Of a DNA stretch of 64,000 nt, positions 50,611-58,294 are shown piece after piece. Source of the DNA: Nonomuraea sp. SYSU D8015. Its GTDB lineage: Bacteria > Actinomycetota > Actinomycetes > Streptosporangiales > Streptosporangiaceae. Under the pieces are notes generated by a model. That model saw only the letters and a list, made by a program, of their open reading frames with translations, was not told where the DNA came from and did not search any database. The stretch lies in the NCBI RefSeq assembly GCF_008065375.1, contig NZ_VJYI01000017.1:1-64000 (forward strand), in the 5' to 3' direction. How positions within the stretch are numbered: the first letter of the stretch is position 1; every line of letters starts with the position of its first letter. A program made the position numbers and the translations under genes.

Positions 50611-51783
50611 TCAGCTCCCGGGGAGCGCCCGGTACGCGGTGCCCTTGCCGTCGAGCCGGGTCGGCGAGGCGGCCGCCGGGATGAAGGCCGACTGCCCCGG
50701 CCGCAACGTCAGCGCGTCGCCCAGCCGGGCCTCGCCCTCGATGCACACGACGATCTGCGGCAGGCCGCCCGGCAGCTCGTGCGGGGTCTCGCCGTCGAGG
50801 TCGTGGCGGCTGAGCGCGAACTCCGGCGCCGGCGGCCGGTAGTGGTGCTCGCCGGGGGCGCCGGGCTCCGCCGGCACCAGGTGCGGCTCGCCGGGCGTGA
50901 AGTCGACGACCCGCATCAGCTTGGGAACGTCGATGTGCTTGGTGGTCAGCCCGCAGCGCAGCACGTTGTCGGAGTTGGCCATGATCTCCACGCCGATGCC
51001 GCCGAGGTAGGCGTGCGGGACCCCGGCGCCCAGGTAGAGGGCCTGGCCGGGGAGCAGGTTCACGTGGTTGAGCAGGAGTGCGGCGGTCAGGCCCCGGTCG
51101 GCGGGGCAGGCGCGCGCGATGTCGGCGTAGACGGCGAGATCGGGGTCGCCGGAGTCGAGCAGCGCGCGCTCGACCTCCTCGCGCAGCGGCCGGGAGGCGT
51201 CGTCGAGCATCTCGGCGAACACGGTGCGCAGCGCGTGGCCGGACTCGGCGGTGCGCAGGGTGTCGATCCAGGGCCGCAGACCCGGGAGGCCGAGGCGGGC
51301 GAGCAGATCGGCGGTGGCGGCGGGGGAGCGGAAGCCGCACAGCCCGTGGAACGGGGTGACCGCGCACACCATCTCGGGCTTGTGGGAGGCGTCTTTGTAC
51401 GTGCGGGCGAAGTCGTCGAGGGGGATGCCGCGCGCCGTCTCGTCGGCGAACCCGGCCCGCGCCTGCTCGGTGGTCGGATGGACCTGCAGCGACAGCGGCC
51501 GCGCGACGGCCAGGACCTTGAGCAGGTAGGGCAGGGAGGGGCCGAAGCGGGCGGCGGCGGGCTCGCCGAGCGTGCCGCCGGGATCGGCGGCGATGAGCGC
51601 GTCGAGCGGGGTGTCGCCGACGGTGGAGGGGTCGGCGGGGTGGGCGCCCATCCAGAGCTCCGCCTGCGGTTGCCCGGTCGGCTCCGTGCCGAACAACTCG
51701 GGCAGTGCGGTCACCGAGCCCCAGTCGTAGGGGCGGATGGTGGTGGTCAGGCGCAGGGGGGAGTGCAGGTCAGGCTGTGACAC
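50611..51783 (-). CDS. manA: Mannose-6-phosphate isomerase, class I
   Basis: Zinc enzyme interconverting mannose 6-phosphate and fructose 6-phosphate, feeding GDP-mannose synthesis or mannose use. It has 390 residues. Zinc ligands of the type I fold are visible: Q and H in SLQVHPT (about 99-105), E in DASHKPEMVCA and H in VPHAYLGG; the active-site arginine block LMRVVDFTPG is present. Start GTG 51783 has no ribosome site but TAGTCT six bases upstream, suggesting a leaderless transcript (inference). Monocistronic here; in many actinomycetes manA sits with other GDP-mannose genes. Confidence 0.93.
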   Translation of the reverse strand: MSQPDLHSPLRLTTTIRPYDWGSVTALPELFGTEPTGQPQAELWMGAHPADPSTVGDTPLDALIAADPGGTLGEPAAARFGPSLPYLLKVLAVARPLSLQVHPTTEQARAGFADETARGIPLDDFARTYKDASHKPEMVCAVTPFHGLCGFRSPAATADLLARLGLPGLRPWIDTLRTAESGHALRTVFAEMLDDASRPLREEVERALLDSGDPDLAVYADIARACPADRGLTAALLLNHVNLLPGQALYLGAGVPHAYLGGIGVEIMANSDNVLRCGLTTKHIDVPKLMRVVDFTPGEPHLVPAEPGAPGEHHYRPPAPEFALSRHDLDGETPHELPGGLPQIVVCIEGEARLGDALTLRPGQSAFIPAAASPTRLDGKGTAYRALPGS

Positions 51784-51813
51784 GGCGCAAGACTATCGCG
51801 GAGACCGCCAGGC

Positions 51814-51870
51814 GTGTCGCCGGGGCCGGTACGCCACCACTTCGGCTCCAAGCAGGCGCCGGACGGGCTC
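51814..51870 (+). pseudogene. TetR-family HTH scrap
   Basis: The frame from GTG 51814 reads VSPGPVRHHFGSKQAPDGL, a near-perfect match to the recognition helix and turn of TetR proteins (GVSPGLVRHHFGSKEGL). Nothing on either side fits a TetR protein, so this is a short relic in the gap between manA and the P450 gene. Confidence 0.5.
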
Positions 51871-51985
51871 GACCTGACCGTGCGCACCGCCTCCCATGCG
51901 GGTCCCCTCCCCAGAGGACCTCCGGCCATGATCGGCGGTGCCGGACGAACGGCGGGGCGGTCGTGGCAAGGTGCGGAAAACCGGG

Positions 51986-53212
51986 TCAGCGGGCGCGCGG
52001 GCCGAGCACGGCGGGCATGGAGCGGGTGCTGTTGCCCAGCAGCGTGTCCAGCGGGCGCAGCTCCTCCGGCCGGGCGCCCGCCCTGATGCCGGGGAACGCC
52101 TCGAACAGCGCCTTCAGTGCCACCTCGGCCTCCACCCTGGCCAGCGGCGCGCCGAGGCAGAAGTGCGGCCCGTGGCCGAACGCCAGGTGCGCGGCCGGCG
52201 GCCGGGTGATGTCGAAGCGGTCCGCGTCCTCCCCGGACTGCTCGGGGTCGCGTCCCGCGGAGGCGAAACAGGCCAGCACGGGCTCCCCGGCGCGCAGGTG
52301 CACTCCGTCGATCTCGACGTCGCGCTTGGCGTACCGGAACGGGAAGTAGGCGATCGGCGAGTCCCAGCGCAGCGTCTCCTCCACGGCGGCGGTGAACGGG
52401 CACTGCCCCGAGCGCAGCAGGTCGAGCTGCCCCGGCACATTGAGCAGGGCGCCGATGGCGTTGGTGATGAGGTTGACCGTGGTGACGTGCCCGGCGATGA
52501 ACAGCAGGTCGATGGTGGCGAACAGCTCCGTCTCCGACAGCCGTCCGCCGTCCTGCTCCCGCAGCGTGATCAGGTCGGTGATCAGGTCCTCTCCGGGCGT
52601 GCGCCGGCGCTCCTCGATGATCTGGTGGAGCAGCCCGTGCAGGTCCCTGCGCACCTCGGGACTGTCCTCGAGGTCGCTGCTGACCTGCGCGACGGCGTCG
52701 GTGAGCTCGTGCAGCCGCTCCTGGTGCGCGCGCGGGATGCCGATCATCTCGGAGATGACCTCGCGCGGCAGCGGGTAGGCGAAGTGCTTGCGCAGGTCCA
52801 CCGGCTCGTCCGGCGGCATCTCCGCGAGCCGGTCGATCAGTTCCGCGGTGATGGCGGCGATCTTGGGCCGGAGCCGCTCGATCCTGCGCGGGCCGAACCC
52901 TGCTGCCAGCGGGGCGCGCAGCCGGCGGTGGTCCTCGCCCTCGGCGTTGAGCATGGAGACGTCGGTGACGATACGGGTGATCGCGGTTCCCGGCGGGGCG
53001 CCGGCGCGGGCCACCGGGTCCCAGTGTCGGATCTCCCTGGTCATGTCCGGATGGGTCAGGACGGTCATCAGGGTCGCGTACCGGGTGGCGGCCCAGGCGT
53101 CCACGCCCTCCGTGGTCACGGGCACGAGCGGCCCGGCCTGCCGCAGCCGCTCGTTGTCGGCGTGCAGGTCCGGGGTGGCCGGGTCGAGGACGAAGCGGAT
53201 CAGCTCGGTCAT
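51986..53212 (-). CDS. Cytochrome P450 of unknown substrate
   Basis: Soluble bacterial P450 of 408 residues. The haem-ligand loop is FGHGPHFCLGAPLAR (C352), the ExxR helix EETLRW (279-284) and the I-helix LLFIAGHVTTVNL. The I helix normally reads AGx(E/D)TT; here the acid is replaced by valine (V243), so proton delivery to bound oxygen must differ. The same change is known in P450s with unusual chemistry or substrate-assisted catalysis. It is the last gene of an operon with a cucumopine-synthase-like gene and an FAD oxidase, beginning 3 bases after the latter, so it probably oxidises the product of those enzymes (inference). No ferredoxin gene is nearby. Confidence 0.93.
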   Translation of the reverse strand: MTELIRFVLDPATPDLHADNERLRQAGPLVPVTTEGVDAWAATRYATLMTVLTHPDMTREIRHWDPVARAGAPPGTAITRIVTDVSMLNAEGEDHRRLRAPLAAGFGPRRIERLRPKIAAITAELIDRLAEMPPDEPVDLRKHFAYPLPREVISEMIGIPRAHQERLHELTDAVAQVSSDLEDSPEVRRDLHGLLHQIIEERRRTPGEDLITDLITLREQDGGRLSETELFATIDLLFIAGHVTTVNLITNAIGALLNVPGQLDLLRSGQCPFTAAVEETLRWDSPIAYFPFRYAKRDVEIDGVHLRAGEPVLACFASAGRDPEQSGEDADRFDITRPPAAHLAFGHGPHFCLGAPLARVEAEVALKALFEAFPGIRAGARPEELRPLDTLLGNSTRSMPAVLGPRAR

Positions 53213-53215
53213 GGG

Positions 53216-54304
53216 TCATCCCGTCCGTTGTCTGCCGACCGCCAGGGCGGTCACGTCGATGCCGGGGTCCTGGTTCAGGTAGAGGTCGCGGACCAGCTCG
53301 CCGGCGGCCGGCGCGTTGCACAGGCCGTGGCCGGAGAAGCCGGTCGCGTACAGGAACGCCGGAGGTCCCGGGTGGTGGCCGATGAAGGCCGTGCGGTCGG
53401 GGCTGGCGTCGCGCAGCCCGGTGACCGCCGTGTGCAGGGCCAGTCCGGCCAGGCTCGGGTACGTCACCGCGAGCCGCTCGGCCACCTGGCGTCGCCAGGC
53501 CTCCCGATCGGGGCCCGGATAGCCCATGCCGATCAGCAGCCGGTCGCCGCGCACCCGTACCAGCAGGCCGCTCGCGGCGTGCAGGGTCATCGGGATGTTG
53601 GGCGTGCCGGGCGGCAGCGGGTCGGTGACCAGCAGCTCCTGCTCGATCGGCTCGATCAGCGGCATGTCCACGCCCGCGCAGCGCAGCAGCGAGGCCGACC
53701 AGGCGCCGGCGGCGCACACGATCGCGTCGGCGGTGAGCTCGCCGTCGGCGGTGAAGATGCGGCCGCTCTGCGTGTCGAGCCCGGTGACCGGGCACTTCGT
53801 ACGCAGCCTGGCTCCGGCCCTCGCGGCCGCGTCGGCGTAGGCGTTGACGATGGCGCGGGTGTCGGAGACGTACGCCTGCGGCGAGTAGGCGGCGGCCAGC
53901 AGCGGCAGGTCGCCGATGAGCGGATTGCGCTGCCTGGCCTCCTCCGGGCCGATCAGCTCGACGTCCACGCCGGCCTCCCGCTGGGCGGGCAGGTCGGCCT
54001 CGAAGTCCGCCACCTGCTCACGCTCGGTGAACAGGACCAGGTAGCCGACCTGCCGCAGCGGCAGGTCGGCCCCGGGCCGCGCCGGGAAGGCGCGGTAGGC
54101 GTCGAGGCTGCGCACGGCCAGCGCCGAGCTGACGGGGTTGCCGGCGAAGTACGACCGGACCACGTCGGCGGTGGCGCGTGAGGCGCCGGAGCCGAGCGCG
54201 CCGCGTTCCAGGAGCGTCGTCTCGACCCCGGCCTCCGCGAGATGGAAGGCGATCGACAGCCCGATCACGCCGCCGCCGATCACCGCCACGCGCGTGTCGC
54301 TCAT
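53216..54304 (-). CDS. FAD-dependent amine/amino-acid oxidoreductase (DAO family)
   Basis: 362-residue flavoprotein of the D-amino-acid/glycine/sarcosine oxidase family. N-terminal FAD motif VAVIGGGVIGLSIAFHLAEA (about 6-25); then LLERGALGSGASRATADVVR (FAD-contacting), DAIVCAAGAWSASLL, and the C-terminal RDASPDRTAFIG and YATGFSGHGLCNAPA, which closes the FAD site. The family oxidises secondary or primary amines to imines with oxygen. Placed between a cucumopine-synthase-like gene and a P450, it could oxidise a cyclic amine product (inference). ATG 54304 has GGAGG 6-7 bases upstream; it is 58 bases from the previous gene. Confidence 0.92.
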   Translation of the reverse strand: MSDTRVAVIGGGVIGLSIAFHLAEAGVETTLLERGALGSGASRATADVVRSYFAGNPVSSALAVRSLDAYRAFPARPGADLPLRQVGYLVLFTEREQVADFEADLPAQREAGVDVELIGPEEARQRNPLIGDLPLLAAAYSPQAYVSDTRAIVNAYADAAARAGARLRTKCPVTGLDTQSGRIFTADGELTADAIVCAAGAWSASLLRCAGVDMPLIEPIEQELLVTDPLPPGTPNIPMTLHAASGLLVRVRGDRLLIGMGYPGPDREAWRRQVAERLAVTYPSLAGLALHTAVTGLRDASPDRTAFIGHHPGPPAFLYATGFSGHGLCNAPAAGELVRDLYLNQDPGIDVTALAVGRQRTG

Positions 54305-54362
54305 GCGCCCTCCTCCGTCGGTCGCATGAGCGACGGTCGGCTGTGTTTGATCGGTCGCCCGC

Positions 54363-55307
54363 TCATGCCGTCGCCTCCAGGCGGCGCAGGTTGTCGCCGG
54401 CCTGCCACGGGAACAGGTGCAGGTTCCACCCGCCCAGGCAGTTGCAGTAGAGCGCCATGTGCGCCATCGCCGACATGAAGTCGACGTGGCTGTTGAGGCG
54501 CTCCAGGCCGTCGATGAGCCGCTTGGTGAAGCCCCACAGCGTGTCCAGGCCGCAGTAGCCGAGGAACTCCGCCGGGGTGTGGGCGAGCTGACGGGTCATC
54601 TGGCGCAGCCACGGCAGCGGCATGCCGTCGATGGCGGCGCGGACGAGCCCGCCGTAGCAGCTGTAGCCGAGCGGGCGGGTCTCGCCGTTGACGAACAGCA
54701 GGGTGGTCAGGACCGTCTCGTAGCTGCCGGCCCGGGACGCGATCCGGCCCGCGTGCAGGTCGACCAGCTCGCGCGGCGGTTCGAGCCAGATGCGGTCGGT
54801 TTCGGCGTGCACGTCGGCGACCAGGTCGTTGAGTTCCGGGTCGCCGACGGGCAGCCGGGGCAGCTTGTGGCCGCCGGGTTCGCCGGCCCGCCGTACCTCG
54901 GCGATGACCGGCTCCTTGGTGGTGTAGACCGACCGCCACACTTCGCGGCCGGCCTCGATCAGGGCGTCGAGATCTTCGGGGACCACCTGCCCGATGGGCG
55001 TGGCGGTCATGGGTTCGGTGAGCTCGCCGTACTTGATGCCGAGGTGCTGCAGCCGCGAGCAGAACAGGGTCCCGTCGGGGACGGTGCGCCGGTCCACGCG
55101 GTACTCCGCGGGCGCGTGCAGCAGCGAATGGACCGGTGCGACGTGGTACAGATGATGGCCGGCGACCAGGGCGTGGCCCTGCAGGCTGCGGTACGGCAGC
55201 GCGTCCCAGAAACACTGGGCCAGTGCCGGGTTGCGTTGGTCGAGTTCGGCGGCCACGGTGATCCCGAGGCCAGGCCAGGCTATTTCCACACGCTTCGATT
55301 CGTTCAC
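54363..55307 (-). CDS. Probable cucumopine-synthase-like protein
   Basis: 314 residues, first gene of an operon with an FAD oxidase and a P450. The N-terminal half (about 5-150) resembles the cyclophilin-like fold of DUF3830/cucumopine-synthase proteins (VEIAWPGLGITVAAELDQRN, FWDALPYRSLQGHALVAGHH). The C-terminal half is a helical bundle (TTLLFVNGETRPLGYSCYGG, FLGYCGLDTLWGFTKRLIDG, GGWNLHLFPW). Cucumopine synthase of Agrobacterium joins histidine and 2-oxoglutarate. The assignment is by remembered pattern, not search, and is moderate; a DUF of unknown activity is the alternative. GTG 55307 has no ribosome site; TAGAGT eight bases upstream suggests a leaderless mRNA. Confidence 0.6.
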   Translation of the reverse strand: MNESKRVEIAWPGLGITVAAELDQRNPALAQCFWDALPYRSLQGHALVAGHHLYHVAPVHSLLHAPAEYRVDRRTVPDGTLFCSRLQHLGIKYGELTEPMTATPIGQVVPEDLDALIEAGREVWRSVYTTKEPVIAEVRRAGEPGGHKLPRLPVGDPELNDLVADVHAETDRIWLEPPRELVDLHAGRIASRAGSYETVLTTLLFVNGETRPLGYSCYGGLVRAAIDGMPLPWLRQMTRQLAHTPAEFLGYCGLDTLWGFTKRLIDGLERLNSHVDFMSAMAHMALYCNCLGGWNLHLFPWQAGDNLRRLEATA

Positions 55308-55890
55308 AGTTTGTCACTCTAACGTGACGGTTTGTGGCGATTTGGGGGAGGGTGTGGTGTTTTACCAGGTCATGACCGCCTCTGGGGGATTCGGCAGGGC
55401 ACGGCTCCGGTCGTCGCCCCAGATCGAATCCGCGCCCACATACGGCTGCGGCGGCGCGCTGAGCCCGCGTCGGCGCGGCCGTTCAACTCGTCGGAGGCGC
55501 TTCCTGGCCACGCCGGCAAGCGCGTCGCGTCGTGGAAGGCCGCCCAAGGCCCGGCTGCGAACGCCCAGGCCCCTCCCCGATAGAGATCGATGGCCATGGG
55601 TCCTCCCCCGCAGGTCCGGTCGCTGCCCAGCAGCCGGCGGGGCGCGGCCTGGTGCTTCTCCCGCAGGATGTGATTCAGGCGTCGGTCGTGGTGAGGTCCA
55701 TCAGCACGCCGGCATGCGTGAAGACGTCGGTGTTGCCGCCGACGAGCTTCTCGCCCTCGGCGCTCCGGGAAATGAAAGGGGTTCAGTACGACCCTCTTTA
55801 ATGAAGGACAAAAATTGGCAATATGGGCTTCCGTGAAGTTGCTTGGCTACAATCGCATAACATGCAGGTATGTGCGGTTAGGGGCCGGTA
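55308..55890. other. Intergenic region with an unassigned C-terminal scrap
   Basis: A 583-base divergent gap. A GTCAC-6-GTGAC dyad lies at 55313-55328 beside the operon start. On the minus strand, a stretch ending at 55676 reads EGEKLVGGNTDVFTHAGVLM then DLTTTDA and a stop; it looks like the end of a protein but has no start. From about 55790 the sequence becomes markedly AT-richer, leading into the dynamin-like gene. Confidence 0.45.
55848..55853 (+). promoter_or_regulatory. Likely -10 box of the dynamin-like gene
   Basis: TACAAT preceded by TTGGC (extended -10 like), 38 bases before the TTG start. No good -35 at 17 bases. It lies in the AT-richest part of the window. Confidence 0.4.
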
Positions 55891-57984
55891 TTGATTAGGC
55901 GTATGGATGATGTGCTCGGGCTTCGCGTTGATCTGCAGGACGCCCTCGACCGGTCGGAAAGATGGCTCAGGCGCCTGGCGGACGTCCGGTTCGAAGGAAA
56001 CGCGCCCGCGGCCGGGCTCCAGGCGCGGTTGTGGGCGGATAAATCCGAGATATCCAAGTTGCGTTCGCGAGCAGCGTCGAGCTTGATAAACATCGCCATG
56101 CTGGGAGGGTTCTCGTCCGGCAAGAGCTTTCTCGTCAGCGGACTGCAGGGCGGACTCTCGCTGGTCAAGGTGAGAACCAAGATGGGATACTCCGACCAAT
56201 ATATCGGGCTCCTTCCATCGGCTCCGACCCCGACCAGTGCGTGCCCGGCCAGCGTCATCCCGTGCAACGCGGACAGCGATTTCGACACGGCCGATCGCGG
56301 CTACCTCCGTGTGCTTTTCACGGACAGCGAAGAGTGGATCGACATCGGAAACTCCCCGAAACCGCAAGTAGTGGCTTCCTACGCTATGCAGGAGCCAGAA
56401 CTGATAACGTATCGCCGTAAGGAACATTGGGATCGCGAGGTCGCCGAAATAGAGATCCTGCTCTCCTCGTACAAGCTGCCCGCGAAGCTCTATGATCTGC
56501 CGGGCAACGGATCCCCCAACGCGATGCACGATGCGGTGATACGCCGCGCGATGATCGACGCCGACTGCTTCATTTACGTGGCGAACGCCTCTCGGACGCT
56601 TTCCGAGAGCGACCTGTCACTGATTCGAAGTCTGTACGAGCATCACACGCACACCGGTAAGCCGGTGCTCTGGGTGGTGACCGCCATCGACCTCGCCATG
56701 AATCTCGGTCTCGACGGGGAGACGCTGGCCTGGGAAGCCACGGTCGCACGCAACAAACAATACCTGGAAGAGAACTTCAAACTTCCGGATGGTCGTCCGG
56801 ACGCAGGGTTCATAGGCCAGGGATTCATCGGCGTTTCACCCGCGCTGGAGGCTCGCGGAGAGTACCTCAAGACCAATGAGGACGGCCGCGAGGCTCAGGA
56901 GTGCATCGCGCAAAGCAGGATGGGCGAACTCCGGGTCGCCTTGAGCCGGCTCATCGAGACCCAGACGGGCTCCAGGCACATAGCGCGAGTCGCGAGCGAG
57001 TCACGAGCGATCGTCGCACCGAGGTTCCGGCTCGTCTCAGAAATGCTCAGGTCAGCCAAGGTGCCCCTCGATCGGCTGACGATCGAACGAGAAGAATTCG
57101 AGCGGCGGCTGAACAGCGTCGAAGAACTGTCCGACGGCATCACGGCCACTCTCCAACGCCGCCTACAGCAACGGCTGAGAGCTGTTGACAGCAGTTTTCG
57201 CGGCCTGTCCGCGCACCTTCGTTCGCGCCTGGAGCAGTCCATTCGTTCCGCCGATCTGAACGATCCGACCGAGGTGAACAGGATCGAAGTGGAGAAGGCA
57301 CAGGTCATTCATGAATGGATGGCCTCCGCGAACGGCCCGAGCGCGACCTGGGACACAGAACTACGGCATTTCCTCAAGGAGATCAAGCTCTCACTCAAGA
57401 GCTCCCTCGAAGACGCGTCGGGCATCGAGAAACTACGCGATGACGCCGATGTCGACTTGGACGGCATAGACATCCCGAAAACGCAGAGATCGCGAGAGGA
57501 GACCCGTGACCTGTTGCAGGGCGCACTCACCACGGCAGGGGTGGTGACGCCGGTCGCCACTACCGCACTGGCGGCTCTGGGCATCGTCACCGGTCCGCTT
57601 CTCGCCATTCCGGCGACGGTTACCATAGGTGTCCTGGCGATAGCGACAAGCCGGCAGCGGAAGGCGAGGAAGACCGCCCTCGAACTGCTCCGGGAGGAAT
57701 GGGTCGAAGACCTGGGCCAGATCGCGGAAAACGTGAAACAGCAGTTCATAGCGGCGGCGTCCCTCAGAGGCATGGACGTGATCAGCCGGGCCGGGGAGCT
57801 CGTGACCCGCAGAAAAGACGAAATCGTCGAGGCCCTGCTGCTGATCGATCAGCGACTGGCCGATCCTGAACATTCCGGCAAGCAGCAGCTCATTCTGGAC
57901 CTTGAACCGATCGCGGCCGAAGGCGAAGCCATCGTCGCGGACCTGACCAGACTTTCGAGGGTTGCCCAGGCGGCTCGTGTCTGA
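55891..57984 (+). CDS. Bacterial dynamin-like GTPase
   Basis: Large membrane-remodelling-type GTPase of 697 residues. A short helical lead (1-65) precedes the G domain: G1 LGGFSSGKSFL (71-81), possible G2 threonines in APTPTSACP, G3 YDLPGNG (201-207) and G4 VVTAIDL (262-268, TAxD rather than NKxD). Long helices (about 370-555) form a stalk/neck, followed by a hydrophobic hairpin (about 560-600, VTPVATTALAALGIVTGPLL...) typical of the membrane-inserting paddle of bacterial dynamins, then more helix. Bacterial dynamins maintain membranes under stress and some protect against phage. GC content is visibly lower than in neighbouring genes, suggesting acquisition. TTG 55891 (AGGGG upstream) or ATG 55903 could be the start. 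No partner dynamin is adjacent. Confidence 0.85.
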   Translation: MIRRMDDVLGLRVDLQDALDRSERWLRRLADVRFEGNAPAAGLQARLWADKSEISKLRSRAASSLINIAMLGGFSSGKSFLVSGLQGGLSLVKVRTKMGYSDQYIGLLPSAPTPTSACPASVIPCNADSDFDTADRGYLRVLFTDSEEWIDIGNSPKPQVVASYAMQEPELITYRRKEHWDREVAEIEILLSSYKLPAKLYDLPGNGSPNAMHDAVIRRAMIDADCFIYVANASRTLSESDLSLIRSLYEHHTHTGKPVLWVVTAIDLAMNLGLDGETLAWEATVARNKQYLEENFKLPDGRPDAGFIGQGFIGVSPALEARGEYLKTNEDGREAQECIAQSRMGELRVALSRLIETQTGSRHIARVASESRAIVAPRFRLVSEMLRSAKVPLDRLTIEREEFERRLNSVEELSDGITATLQRRLQQRLRAVDSSFRGLSAHLRSRLEQSIRSADLNDPTEVNRIEVEKAQVIHEWMASANGPSATWDTELRHFLKEIKLSLKSSLEDASGIEKLRDDADVDLDGIDIPKTQRSREETRDLLQGALTTAGVVTPVATTALAALGIVTGPLLAIPATVTIGVLAIATSRQRKARKTALELLREEWVEDLGQIAENVKQQFIAAASLRGMDVISRAGELVTRRKDEIVEALLLIDQRLADPEHSGKQQLILDLEPIAAEGEAIVADLTRLSRVAQAARV

Positions 57985-58294
57985 GACGTGCCTGAGCCGT
58001 TCAGGACACGGATCTCCGGTCGATCATGGGACTACTGCATGCGCGGGCTCTGACCATGATCGAGAGCCCGGCCGCTGCGCCCGTCCCCGTCCGGTCTCCG
58101 CCACCGCGGCCACGGCGGCCCCTTCCAGGGCGACAGGCCGTTGGGCCGGACCGGTTCCAGCGCTTGGTCGCAGGAGGCACGTCGTCGGGTCGATCCTGCA
58201 CTGGATCCGGGGCGCTCCGGCAGGCTGTGTTCGACACGGCCATCGTCGCGCCGGCCTACGTGACCGGCTGAGCCGGAGATCCGGGCGCGGCGGG
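57985..58294. other. Intergenic region between convergent dynamin-like and GH43 genes
   Basis: No gene recognised in 310 bases. It contains the long inverted repeat at 58020-58063; the remainder is GC-rich sequence without motifs. Confidence 0.45.
58020..58063. terminator. Inverted repeat downstream of the dynamin-like gene
   Basis: TCGATCATGG pairs perfectly with CCATGATCGA around a 24-base loop, 36 bases past the stop. Plausible terminator, though the loop is long. Confidence 0.5.
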
